Positions 25,163 to 33,398 of a DNA stretch of 55,847 nt are shown piece after piece. The stretch's first letter is position 1. Each line of letters begins with the position of its first letter. A program made the position numbers and the translations under genes. The notes below the pieces were generated by a model, which searched no databases, had not been told where the DNA came from, and saw only the letters and a program-made list of their open reading frames with translations. The stretch is from GCA-2725625 sp964574215 (lineage in GTDB: Bacteria; Pseudomonadota; Alphaproteobacteria; Rhodospirillales; UBA2165): positions 1 to 55,847 of the forward strand of contig CAZNLR010000034.1 of NCBI GenBank assembly GCA_964574215.1. The letters run 5' to 3'.

Positions 25163-26307
25163 TTTATCAGCTCCTTGACCTTGGCGACTATTTCATCGGG
25201 CGTGATTGCCTCGCCGTCGATTTTGTTCAGTCCTTCAACCCGGCAGGCGTCGCTGCTCAACCGATCGATCTCCAAAACCATCTGTCCGGCATTCATTTCC
25301 GGCACAACGACGGCTTTGGCTTTGGCGGCGGCCTGCTGATAGGCTTCCTCCGGGAAGGGCCAGAGGGTGATGGGCCGGAAAAGACCGGCCTTGATACCCT
25401 TATCGCGCAGAATTTTTACTGCCCGTCGCGCCGATCTCGCCGAAATGCCGATGGCCGAAATCAAATACTCGGCGTCATCGGTTTCGATGCATTCGAATTT
25501 TTCGATCTCTTTTTTATTGATTTCGAGTTTGCTCAGCAGCCGGTCCATGTTGCGGGTGACGATTTCCGTATCCTGGGTGGGATAGCCGTTCTCCGCGTGG
25601 GTGAGGCCGGTGGTATGTATCCGCATGCCGTCGCCCGGCCTTGCCATGGGTGGTACGGCGTCCTTGGTGATGGCGTAGGGCTCGAATTTATCTTTTTTGA
25701 CCCCTTTGCTATCTGTGGCCCATTTGCGTTCGGCGGTTTTGAGCTTTTTGGGATCGGCCACTTCGACGGTTTCCAGAAGATGGCCGATCACCTGATCGAA
25801 CATGATCACCACCGGCACCCGGAACTCTTCCGAAAGATCGAAGGCGCGGATGGTTTCCGAGTAAATTTCCTTAACCGAATCAGGCGTGATGACCACCACC
25901 GGATGATCGCCATGGCTGCCCCAGCGGGATTGCATGACGTCGGACTGGGCCGGACGCGTCGGCATGCCCGTGGAGGGCCCGCCCCTTGTGACATTGACGA
26001 TTACGCAGGGGACTTCGGCCAAGGACGCATAGCCCAGATTTTCCTGCTTGAGGGAAAAGCCGGGACCCGACGTGGCGGTCATGGATTTTACGCCGCCCAC
26101 CGAGGCGCCGATGACGGCGGCTAGCGATCCAATCTCGTCTTCCATTTGGATGAATGTGCCGTCGACCTTGGGCAGTTCGCGGGACATACGTTCTGCGACT
26201 TCGGACGAGGGCGTAATGGGGTAGCCGGCGAAAAAGCGGCAGCCCGCGGCCACAGCGGCCAGGGCGCACGCATGATTGCCGTGCAGATGTTCAAAATTTC
26301 CCGACAT
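25159..26307 (-). CDS. korA: 2-oxoacid:ferredoxin oxidoreductase alpha subunit
   Basis: Alpha subunit, 382 aa, with the pyrimidine-binding and transketolase C-terminal domains of KorA. Landmarks: AGYPITPSSEVAERM near 28-42, MEDEIGSLAAVIGAS, TATSGPGFSLKQENLGYA and TRGGPSTGMPTRPAQSDVMQ. No ferredoxin domain is present in it. It begins one base before the stop of the fused iorB gene, so translation is continuous along the operon. Known homologues accept 2-oxoglutarate or branched-chain 2-oxoacids; the window does not decide between them. Confidence 0.9.
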   Translation of the reverse strand: MSGNFEHLHGNHACALAAVAAGCRFFAGYPITPSSEVAERMSRELPKVDGTFIQMEDEIGSLAAVIGASVGGVKSMTATSGPGFSLKQENLGYASLAEVPCVIVNVTRGGPSTGMPTRPAQSDVMQSRWGSHGDHPVVVITPDSVKEIYSETIRAFDLSEEFRVPVVIMFDQVIGHLLETVEVADPKKLKTAERKWATDSKGVKKDKFEPYAITKDAVPPMARPGDGMRIHTTGLTHAENGYPTQDTEIVTRNMDRLLSKLEINKKEIEKFECIETDDAEYLISAIGISARSARRAVKILRDKGIKAGLFRPITLWPFPEEAYQQAAAKAKAVVVPEMNAGQMVLEIDRLSSDACRVEGLNKIDGEAITPDEIVAKVKELIK

Positions 26308-27252
26308 TTAAGCGGCTTCCTTAGTATCTTTTGGGGTTCTGTTGACGGTAATGGCGAAATCAGGACAAAGCCATTCGCACAACCGGCAACCGGTACAGGC
26401 GTCGGCGTCTTTCAGCCGGACGATCTGATATTCGTTGAGTTCGAGGCAGCGTTCCGGGCACAGGCGCACGCAGATGTCGCAGCTCTTGCACCATTCGTCG
26501 ATGATATCCAGGCTGATATCAACCTCTTCCGTCGGCATGATCGGAATCACCGGCTGCGGTGCATCGAGGAGCATCTCCTCCGGATTGGCGCGGACCTTAT
26601 CGATCCAGTCGCTGCCTTTCCTGAAGGCCTGCTCGTTGATTTCTTCCGAGCCCTTGGGAACGAATTTGGCGATGATCTTCAGCCAATCCTCATCGGCAAA
26701 ATCCAGACTGGCCGACAAGGCGCCCAAAAGGATGGTGTTGGCGGCGCGGGCATTACCCAAATCTTCAGCAAATCCACCGGCATCCAGAGCATAACCATCG
26801 GCGACTTTTCCCAGTATTTCCGCCGGAGTTTCCTTGGCGTAGGCCGTCTGCGCTCCTTGGGTGCGGTTGAGGCAGGCGAAGGGCGGTACGATCTGCTGGG
26901 TATCGGCGATGAAAATACCGGTATCCGGTTTGAGGAACGGCAGCCACCGCAGTCCTTCGGCCCATTCCAAGGCAATCAGGATATCGGCCTCTCCCATGGG
27001 GATGGTCGGGGACCAGACCTCTTCGCCGAACCGGACATGGCTGAACACGCCGCCGCCCCGTTTGGCCATTCCGTGGACCTCACTTTGCTTAACTTGATAT
27101 CCCTGGGTTTGGCATAATAGCGCCAGCACCTTGGAAATCATTATCACGCCCTGGCCGCCGACGCCGACGATCAGGACGTTTTTCGTCAATTTGGCGTCTT
27201 TTCTTTTGGCGCCCTTTCTGGGCTTGGCGTCCTGAACGGTTAGTTTGTCCAT
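26308..27252 (-). CDS. iorB: IorB-type beta subunit fused to a KorD-like 2[4Fe-4S] ferredoxin
   Basis: A 314-aa protein. Residues 1 to about 235 match IorB (beta subunit of indolepyruvate:ferredoxin oxidoreductase): VGVGGQGVIMISKVLALLCQ, SEVHGMAKRGGGVFSHVRFG and IPMGEADILIALE. Residues 250-314 add a ferredoxin with two clusters, Cys255, 258, 261, 265 (CKSCDICVRLCP) and Cys286, 289, 292, 296 (CTGCRLCEWLCPDFAI), which looks like the KorD subunit normally separate in kor operons. Start is ATG 27252, ten bases after iorA; a 49-codon upstream extension overlapping iorA was rejected. The domain sits exactly between iorB and korA, so it probably serves as the shared electron acceptor for both enzymes. 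Confidence 0.85.
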   Translation of the reverse strand: MDKLTVQDAKPRKGAKRKDAKLTKNVLIVGVGGQGVIMISKVLALLCQTQGYQVKQSEVHGMAKRGGGVFSHVRFGEEVWSPTIPMGEADILIALEWAEGLRWLPFLKPDTGIFIADTQQIVPPFACLNRTQGAQTAYAKETPAEILGKVADGYALDAGGFAEDLGNARAANTILLGALSASLDFADEDWLKIIAKFVPKGSEEINEQAFRKGSDWIDKVRANPEEMLLDAPQPVIPIMPTEEVDISLDIIDEWCKSCDICVRLCPERCLELNEYQIVRLKDADACTGCRLCEWLCPDFAITVNRTPKDTKEAA

Positions 27253-27262
27253 TTTCTCATAC

Positions 27263-29098
27263 TCACGATAATGCTGTGGTTTCCGCCTGAGGCGCGAGGG
27301 GCTGGATACAATCCGACGGGCAAATCTGAGCGCACAGCGTACAGCCGATGCAGGATACGGGATTGATTTCCACTTTGTGTTTATCTTCGAACAATTCATC
27401 GATCCAGGTAATCGCCGGACAGCCCAAATTCATGCAGGCCTGACAGGCGGTGCAGGTGGCGGGATTAACCACCAGGGTCGGTCCTTTAATCTTAACCGGG
27501 TCGAGGACGCAGGGCCGTTGCGCTATCAGGACGGACACGCCTTTGTAGTCGGTGGCTTCCCGAAGGGCCTGGAAGAGAACGCCGGTGTCATAGGAATCGA
27601 CGATTTTCACCCATTTGACGCCGACCGAATTGCAGAGCTCTTCATAATCGACTTCGTGGGTTTCTTCACCTCGAAGCGTTTTGCCGGTGCCCGGGTGATC
27701 CTGACCGCCGGTCATGGCGGTGATTTTGTTGTCCAGAATGACGACGGTGATGTTGGCATCATTGTAGACGGCGTCGATCAGCGGCGGGATGCCGGAATGA
27801 AGGAAGGTGGAATCGCCGATGGTGGCGACCACGGGCCGGTCCGAGGTGTTGGCCTTGGCCATGCCGATGGCATTGCCGATGCTGGCGCCCATGCAGACCG
27901 TGGCGTCGATGGATTTCAGCGGCTCGACGGCGGCTAATGTATAACAGCCGATATCACCCGGCACCAAAGCGTTGATGGCCCTGAGCGCCATGTAGCTGGT
28001 GGTGTGGGGACAACCGGCGCAGAGCACCGGGGGACGGGCGATGGGCTCCACATCCCAATCATGGGCGGCGGGGGGCGTATCCACCAGGCCGGCTTTCGCC
28101 AGTCCTTCGCGGACCACTTCCGGCGACAACTCGCCGACGCGCGGGAACAAGGATTTGCCTTCCACGTCGATGCCCATGGCGGCGATTTCCACTTCAAGAA
28201 CCGGTTCAAGCTCTTCGACCACGATGACCCGATCGACACTTTCACAGAATTCGCGGATGAGGCTTTCGGCCAGGGGATAGGACGCCGCCAGCTTCAGGAT
28301 GCTGGCGTCGGGCACTACTTCCTTAACGTAGGGAAAGCAGGTGCCGTGGGTAATGATGCCGTAAGATGCGTCGCCCTCGTCCCAACGATTGAGGGGCGAG
28401 TCGGAAAAATATTCCGTCAGCTTTTCGACCCGCTCCACCACCAGCGGATGGCGGATGCGGGCGTAGCCTGGAATCATCACTGTTTTCTTCGAATCGTCCA
28501 CCCAGCCTTTGGCTTCCACTTCTTTTCTGGGGCCGACCATAACGGGGCTTCTGGTGTGAGATAGCCGCGTCGTCGCCCGGACGATCACCGGGGTATCGAA
28601 ACTTTCACTGAGATCAAAAGCGAGGCGGGTAAATTCCAAAGCTTCTTGCGCGTCCATGGGCTCCAAAACGGGAATGTTGGAGAGCCGGGCAAACACGCGG
28701 GTGTCCTGTTCGTTCTGTGAGCTATGAAGACCAGGGTCGTCACAAACCACGATGACCAGACCGGCATGGACGCCGATATAGGTGACCGACATAACGGAAT
28801 CCGCGGCCACATTCATGCCGACATGTTTCATCGAGGCCATGGCCCGGACACCGGACAGGGAAGCGCCGATGGCGGTATCGACTGAAACCTTCTCGTTGGT
28901 TGCCCACTGGGCCACCACGTCGTCGGCGTCATAAGTCGCCATGTTCTCCAGGATTTCAGTGCTGGGCGTGCCCGGATAGGCGGCCGCCACTTTGACGCCT
29001 GCTTCCCAGGCGCCGCGGGCGATGGCTTCATTGCCGGTCATGGGTCGCGGCTGGTCTGCCAGCTTTTTGCTGGTCCGCGCAGAATCGAGCTTATTCAT
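27263..29098 (-). CDS. iorA: Indolepyruvate:ferredoxin oxidoreductase alpha subunit
   Basis: Alpha subunit, 611 aa, of an IorAB-type enzyme that oxidises aryl pyruvates to aryl-acetyl-CoA with ferredoxin. N-terminal landmarks are GNEAIARGAWEAGVKVAAAYPGTPSTEILE; TPP-binding parts are GDIGCYTL and GDSTFLHSGIPPLIDAVYN. The C-terminal ferredoxin region has Cys549, 552, 555, 560 (CTACQACMNLGC) and Cys583, 586, 589, 593 (CIGCTLCAQICP). It is the first gene of a seven-gene minus-strand operon ending with the hemerythrin. An FNR/FixK-like dyad lies about 210-224 bases upstream. It may process phenylpyruvate or indolepyruvate from aromatic amino acids. Confidence 0.9.
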   Translation of the reverse strand: MNKLDSARTSKKLADQPRPMTGNEAIARGAWEAGVKVAAAYPGTPSTEILENMATYDADDVVAQWATNEKVSVDTAIGASLSGVRAMASMKHVGMNVAADSVMSVTYIGVHAGLVIVVCDDPGLHSSQNEQDTRVFARLSNIPVLEPMDAQEALEFTRLAFDLSESFDTPVIVRATTRLSHTRSPVMVGPRKEVEAKGWVDDSKKTVMIPGYARIRHPLVVERVEKLTEYFSDSPLNRWDEGDASYGIITHGTCFPYVKEVVPDASILKLAASYPLAESLIREFCESVDRVIVVEELEPVLEVEIAAMGIDVEGKSLFPRVGELSPEVVREGLAKAGLVDTPPAAHDWDVEPIARPPVLCAGCPHTTSYMALRAINALVPGDIGCYTLAAVEPLKSIDATVCMGASIGNAIGMAKANTSDRPVVATIGDSTFLHSGIPPLIDAVYNDANITVVILDNKITAMTGGQDHPGTGKTLRGEETHEVDYEELCNSVGVKWVKIVDSYDTGVLFQALREATDYKGVSVLIAQRPCVLDPVKIKGPTLVVNPATCTACQACMNLGCPAITWIDELFEDKHKVEINPVSCIGCTLCAQICPSDCIQPLAPQAETTALS

Positions 29099-29444
29099 CG
29101 GATCCCCAGTGTAATATATATGCGTTACTTCAATGGCGTTCGTGCAAATCTAAAACGTGTCTACGAATTTGCAACAGCTGCCGTGTTGGTCAAAACACCC
29201 TTATCGTTCCTCGCGCCTCCAGGGCCACAAGTTACGTCGTAGTATCGGCGTAAATTTGCTTCTGGGGCAGACGGTCAGATGTTATGCGGCAACATGTAGA
29301 GGTTTTCTTTGATTTGAGTCAAGAATTACGGTGCTTAGGCTTAATACTTAGGTATATTAAAAAGTAGTCGAAATTTCCCGAAAACGTAGTATTTACTGCC
29401 AAATACCCTCGATACGGACCGCTGTTGGGATGGAGAAATCAAAC
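29099..29444. promoter_or_regulatory. Divergent intergenic region upstream of iorA and the hydratase gene
   Basis: The 346-base gap has no convincing open frame. It should carry promoters for the leftward ior-kor operon and the rightward hydratase. The one clear regulatory candidate is the FNR/FixK-like dyad at 29309-29322, listed separately. The DNA is more AT-rich towards 29330-29400. No riboswitch or terminator was recognised. Confidence 0.5.
29309..29322. promoter_or_regulatory. FNR/FixK-like binding site
   Basis: The 14-base dyad TTGATTTGAGTCAA matches the FNR/FixK pattern TTGA-N6-TCAA (full FNR consensus TTGAT-N4-ATCAA with one mismatch). It lies 211 bases before iorA on the minus side and 122 bases before the hydratase start on the plus side. 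Such sites place genes under low-oxygen control in alphaproteobacteria. No FNR/FixK gene is in the window. Confidence 0.5.
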
Positions 29445-30251
29445 ATGATTAGTGGGTCAAAAAACGCCGACAGCGCCGTATCCCAACTGCTTGAAAATAG
29501 GAGATATCCCGGATCCTGGCCCGGTTTTCCGCCGGATCTGGCTCCTCAGACGGAAGACCAGGCCTACGACCTGCAGGATGATCTGCATCGGGCCATGACC
29601 AATGCCGGATTTGGCCAGCGGATCGGCTGGAAAATCGGCTGCACGACACCGGTCATGCAGCAGCTGATGAGCGTGGATCATCCCTGTTCCGGGGGCGTAT
29701 TTGCCGCTTTTGTCCGATATGGCCACTGGTCCTTTCCTTATGGGGATTTCAACCGGGTGGGCGTTGAATGTGAGATCGCCGTCAAACTAGGCTGGGATTT
29801 ACCCCTCGCGGACGCCCCCTACACCAAAGAAGCCGTTGCCGAAAAGGTCGTTGCCTGCATGGCCGCCATGGAATTGGTGGACGACCGCTATTCGGATTTT
29901 CTGACCGTGGGAAATCATACGTTGGTGGCCGATGATTTTTGCAACGCCGGCTGCGTATTGGGTGATGAGGTGCCCGACTGGCGATCCCTCGACCTGGCGG
30001 CGGTGGAAGGACGCACCATGGTCAACGGCGAGGAACGGGGAAGAGGTTTCGGCCGCGACGTTTTGGGCCATCCGCTGGAAGCGCTGACCTGGCTGGCCAA
30101 CGCAAAGGCAGCCCGTGGCCAGGCATTGGCGGCGGGCGAATTTGTCCTGCTGGGCAGTCTGGTGGAAGTGCAGTGGCTTCAACCGGGAGATCGGGTTGAA
30201 ATGCAAATGGAAGGTCTCGGCAGCGTTACCGCCGAGTTTCCCGGATCGTGA
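29445..30251 (+). CDS. 2-keto-4-pentenoate hydratase / fumarylacetoacetase-family protein (MhpD-like)
   Basis: A 268-aa protein of the MhpD/FAH superfamily, which hydrates 2-hydroxypentadienoates or cleaves related keto-acids in aromatic degradation. Visible marks are GWKIGCTTPVMQQLMSVDHPC near 50, VGVECEIAVKLGWDLP (metal-binding acidic pair Glu-Glu region), and NAGCVLGDEVPDW. Start chosen at 29445 because GGAG sits nine bases upstream; an ATG at 29430 is in frame but lacks a ribosome site. It faces the ior-kor operon across the regulatory gap, and it may belong to a catabolic route that makes 2-oxoacids used by those enzymes. This is inference. Confidence 0.85.
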   Translation: MISGSKNADSAVSQLLENRRYPGSWPGFPPDLAPQTEDQAYDLQDDLHRAMTNAGFGQRIGWKIGCTTPVMQQLMSVDHPCSGGVFAAFVRYGHWSFPYGDFNRVGVECEIAVKLGWDLPLADAPYTKEAVAEKVVACMAAMELVDDRYSDFLTVGNHTLVADDFCNAGCVLGDEVPDWRSLDLAAVEGRTMVNGEERGRGFGRDVLGHPLEALTWLANAKAARGQALAAGEFVLLGSLVEVQWLQPGDRVEMQMEGLGSVTAEFPGS

Positions 30252-30359
30252 ACCTCACTGAAAATTGAAATATATTATTACAAAAAAACACTCGAAAAAC
30301 GCCAAATTTACCGCCATTTTAAAATCTATAGAGACTGAATCTAATTCGATGGAATTGCC

Positions 30360-30779
30360 GTGCATCACAGGATAGTCGAACAGGTATTGGCCAATTTGGA
30401 CGATGAGCGGGCCCGTTATTTCGGCCTCATTTTCCAGATGCTGGAGCACGACCCCCGCGCCAAGCCCAATCCCAATGTCCTCTACACGGTGCTTAAGGAA
30501 ACCGTGCCGATGATTCCGCCCTATTTGGAGGCGACGGATTTCCTCAATTTGCTGTTCGCCTTTATTCATGAAAATGAACAGAAACTAACCGCCATCATGT
30601 TTTCCGGCCAATTCGTGACCGATCCTGGCATTGTTCGGAAAGTGACCGACCAATTTGTCAACCAAGTGGTGGCGATGACTTTCGATATGCACAGTCAGGG
30701 TCAGATCAAAACCGGCGAGCCGACCGTCAGGCGTTACAGCTGGCCCTACGAAAACGCCGATTTCCCCTTCGCCGACTAA
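30360..30779 (+). CDS. Hypothetical protein
   Basis: A 139-aa protein, not recognised. It is helical by composition and has no signal peptide or membrane segment. It starts at GTG 30360, the first start codon after an in-frame stop; the ribosome site is weak (GGA). The opposite-strand frame in this stretch is a shadow. It lies between the hydratase and a small minus-strand gene. The C terminus (RRYSWPYENADFPFAD) is unusually aromatic and acidic. No function is proposed. Confidence 0.65.
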   Translation: MHHRIVEQVLANLDDERARYFGLIFQMLEHDPRAKPNPNVLYTVLKETVPMIPPYLEATDFLNLLFAFIHENEQKLTAIMFSGQFVTDPGIVRKVTDQFVNQVVAMTFDMHSQGQIKTGEPTVRRYSWPYENADFPFAD

Positions 30780-30788
30780 ATATAAGCT

Positions 30789-31151
30789 TTACTGCTGGCC
30801 CGGTGGGCCCTGTTCCTGGCGGCGGTTGGTGGCGCGGAACAGGTAGTGGCGGAGGACCGGTTGGATCAAATAGAGCATCGCCATTTCATCCATAATTCTC
30901 TTTTCTTCGCTATCGGCCGGCGGTAAGCCGTTCAGGAGGGTTTTGGCTTGATCATCGCCTTGTAATGCCTTGAGGGCCAGGAGGCCCCATTCGGTGTACT
31001 TACCGCCATTAATGGATTTATGCAGCTCCGCTACCCGATGCTCGAACTCGTCCAGCAGCGCGCCCCAATATTCGACGTCGTAATTGTTCTTGAGATCATT
31101 TGTGAGTTCTTGAATCTGTTCGGCAATTTCGGCCGCAGCCTTTTCCGCCAT
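30789..31151 (-). CDS. Hypothetical helical protein
   Basis: A 120-aa protein with a strongly helical, charged N-terminal region (MAEKAAAEIAEQIQELTNDL) and no recognised domain. There is a good AGGGA ribosome site before the ATG. It is convergent with the gene ending at 30779, nine bases away. It may form coiled coils. The PilZ-domain gene starts 448 bases further on the same strand (stop at 31267), so co-transcription is possible but not shown. Confidence 0.65.
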   Translation of the reverse strand: MAEKAAAEIAEQIQELTNDLKNNYDVEYWGALLDEFEHRVAELHKSINGGKYTEWGLLALKALQGDDQAKTLLNGLPPADSEEKRIMDEMAMLYLIQPVLRHYLFRATNRRQEQGPPGQQ

Positions 31152-31266
31152 CGTTTGTCCCTTCCAATTTCCCGCGCCCGTCGTTAACGGCCGCTATTGC
31201 CGGACCACTGATAGCGAAATCCACCCGTTCTGTCAGGTGGATTCAAGCAAGGACACTGGCAAAGAT

Positions 31267-31599
31267 TTAGAATTCCTCGCTTCTGATGTCGAGATCGATC
31301 CTTTCGAGATCGGCCAGCAGCATATCTTCTTCCTGATCGTCAATATCGACGAACCGGACGGCGATGCCGTCATCAAGGGAACGGGATACCTGAGCGTTCA
31401 ACTCTCCGACATCTTCGATCTGCAATTCAACCGTATCATCGGTTTCCAGGTCGTGATCGATTTCGATCGATGCGCCACCGGCTGAAACATCGCGTATTTG
31501 CACATTTTGCGCCTCGTCATTGACGATCGCCTGCGCCGCATTGGCGACTTTCATTCTTTTATGCCGGCGTTTTTCATCTGTACCGCCAGTAATTGACAC
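31267..31599 (-). CDS. PilZ-domain protein
   Basis: A 110-aa PilZ-domain protein, probably a c-di-GMP receptor. The PilZ pattern is visible: RRHKRMKVANAAQAIV (R-x3-R-type motif near residue 11-15), IRDVSAGGASIEID (the D-x-S-x-GG motif), then a short beta barrel. Start is GTG at 31599 with a strong AGGAGG seven bases upstream. No extra output domain is present, so it likely acts through a partner in motility, surface polymer or virulence-type control. It is not obviously tied to the neighbours. Confidence 0.8.
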   Translation of the reverse strand: MSITGGTDEKRRHKRMKVANAAQAIVNDEAQNVQIRDVSAGGASIEIDHDLETDDTVELQIEDVGELNAQVSRSLDDGIAVRFVDIDDQEEDMLLADLERIDLDIRSEEF

Positions 31600-31707
31600 T
31601 TTGACCTCCTATTTCCGTACTCGGAAAGGATAGTTCATAACCATTTGGATTTTTCGTCAATCCTAAATTTTGTAAAAATTCGGGCTGCCTTCCGTCACCG
31701 GTAAGTC

Positions 31708-31734
31708 AAAAAAAGAGGAGCCGGACGGCTCCTC
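31708..31734 (-). terminator. Intrinsic terminator of the crotonase-SDR operon
   Basis: Read on the minus strand, a GC-rich stem GAGGAGCCG / CGGCTCCTC (31715-31734) is followed by seven Ts (31708-31714 as As on the plus strand). It lies about 36 bases after the stop of the crotonase gene at 31770, so it ends that leftward operon and shields the PilZ gene. Confidence 0.85.
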
Positions 31735-31769
31735 CTGATTAAGTTTCGTTGAAAATGCCGGAAATCGGC

Positions 31770-32588
31770 CTAATTGCCTTCGAATTGAGGCTTTTCCTTA
31801 GCAACGAAGGCGTCAAATGCACGGGTGAAGTCCTGGGTCTGCATGCAGATGGCCTGGGCCTGGGCTTCGGCTTCGATGGCTTCGTCGACACCCATATTCC
31901 ATTCCTGATGGAGGGTTTTCTTGGTCATGGCGTGGGCGAAAGTGGGTCCGTGGGCCAGGCGATGGGCCTGCTTCTGGGCATGGGCCAGTACTTCTTCCGG
32001 GGCGACCACTTCATTGTAATAGCCCCATTTATCGGCTTCTTCCGACGTCATCATGCGGCCCGTATAGAGCAGTTCGGATGCCCGACCATGGCCGATGATG
32101 CGGGGCAGCATGGCGCAAGCGCCCATATCGCAACCAGCCAAACCGACGCGGACGAACAAAAAGCCGACCATGCTTTCGGGCGTGCCGTAGCGGAGATCGG
32201 AGGCCATGGAAATAATAGCGCCGGCGCCGGCGGCGATGCCGTCAATGGCGCAGATAATCGGCTGAGGGCATTTACGCATGGCTTTGACCAGATCGCCGGT
32301 CATACGGGTGAATTCCAACAGGCCGTTCATGTCCATCTTGGTCAAAGGGCCAATAATCTCATGGACGTCGCCGCCGGTGCAGAAATTGCCGCCGGCGCCG
32401 GTAAAGACGACGGCCTTAACTTCATCGACATATTGCAGCTTGATGAACAAATCGCGCAATTCCGAATAGCTTTCGAAGGTCAGCGGATTTTTGCGTTCCG
32501 GTCGGTTGAGGGTGATGGTGGCGACGCGGTCTTCCACATCCCACAAAAAATGTTCAGGTTGAATGTCGGAAAGGGGTATCTTGTACAT
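31770..32588 (-). CDS. Enoyl-CoA hydratase/isomerase-family protein (crotonase fold), divergent
   Basis: A 272-aa crotonase-fold protein. It has TLNRPERKNPLTFESYSELR, FTGAGGNFCTGGDVHEI (oxyanion-hole segment) and AIDGIAAGAGAIISMASDLR. The segment that normally holds the first catalytic glutamate (PExxxG...PGAGG) reads FLFVRVGLAGCDMGACAMLP, so the canonical glutamate is absent; it may have another reaction such as ring-opening or isomerisation. Similar proteins occur in anthranilate/salicylyl-CoA-type clusters, from memory. It is the last gene of a three-gene operon (crotonase, SDR, this) and ends at the terminator at 31708. Confidence 0.85.
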   Translation of the reverse strand: MYKIPLSDIQPEHFLWDVEDRVATITLNRPERKNPLTFESYSELRDLFIKLQYVDEVKAVVFTGAGGNFCTGGDVHEIIGPLTKMDMNGLLEFTRMTGDLVKAMRKCPQPIICAIDGIAAGAGAIISMASDLRYGTPESMVGFLFVRVGLAGCDMGACAMLPRIIGHGRASELLYTGRMMTSEEADKWGYYNEVVAPEEVLAHAQKQAHRLAHGPTFAHAMTKKTLHQEWNMGVDEAIEAEAQAQAICMQTQDFTRAFDAFVAKEKPQFEGN

Positions 32589-32624
32589 ATTCTCTATCCT
32601 CTCGGGTAAAATTTACTAAGTCGG

Positions 32625-33371
32625 TTAGTCAGACATGGTGAGGCCGCCGCTGACGCTCAGCACTTGGCCTGTGATGTAGGATGATTCCGGAGCCGCGAAA
32701 AACATCACCGCATTGGCGATGTCGTCCGGCGTCGCGAAACGGCGGAACGGGATCGCTTTTTCAAACGCCTCCACCAGTTTTTCCGGGCGGGTGCGCAAAA
32801 GCGGCGTGTCCGTCGGTCCCGGCGCAACGCAATTGACGTTGATCTGGGCGCGGGCGACTTCTCTCGCCAGGGATTTGGTGAAAGCAATAATGCCGCCTTT
32901 ACCGCCGGCGTAGACGCTTTCGCCGGAACTGCCGACACGGCCAGCATCTGACGAAATGTAGATGATCTTACCATTGCCGGTCTCGGTAATGGTGTCCAGT
33001 AGCGCATGGGTCAGTTTGACCGGACCGGTATAGTTCAGCGAAACGTTCCAATCGAATTTGTCGGGATCGCTTTTGGCGAAGGGCTCGATATCGCCGCCGC
33101 CTGCCGCGTTGATCAAAATGTTGATCCCGCCGGTCTGCTCGATAGCTTGCCTGGCAAAATCCTTAATGGCTTCACCGTCGGTGATATCCAGCTTGACGAA
33201 GATCGCTTCACCGCCGGAATTGTTAATTTCCTCGACCGCCTTGGCGCCCGAAGCTTCGTCGATGTCGGCGCAGACAACTTTAGCGCCCGCCGCAGCCACT
33301 TTATTCAAAATCGCATTGCCGATACCCGAGGCGCCCCCGGTTACAACAGCCGTACTTCCGTCTAAATTCAC
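32625..33371 (-). CDS. SDR-family dehydrogenase
   Basis: A 248-aa short-chain dehydrogenase. The cofactor motif is VVTGGASGIGNAIL, the NAG segment is INAAGGGDIEPF, and the catalytic Ser and Tyr-x3-Lys lie around ISSDAGRVGSSGESVYAGGK. The last residues (SYITGQVLSVSGGLTMSD) are typical. It sits between two crotonase genes, so it probably oxidises a hydroxyacyl-CoA intermediate. Coding order and 27-40 base gaps suggest one transcript with its neighbours. Confidence 0.9.
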   Translation of the reverse strand: MNLDGSTAVVTGGASGIGNAILNKVAAAGAKVVCADIDEASGAKAVEEINNSGGEAIFVKLDITDGEAIKDFARQAIEQTGGINILINAAGGGDIEPFAKSDPDKFDWNVSLNYTGPVKLTHALLDTITETGNGKIIYISSDAGRVGSSGESVYAGGKGGIIAFTKSLAREVARAQINVNCVAPGPTDTPLLRTRPEKLVEAFEKAIPFRRFATPDDIANAVMFFAAPESSYITGQVLSVSGGLTMSD

Positions 33372-33398
33372 GTCACTTCTCCAATAAAATTAAATCAA

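Noticed and set aside
26146..27117. A 323-aa plus-strand frame opposite iorB and korA
   Set aside because: Shadow of strongly conserved minus-strand genes.
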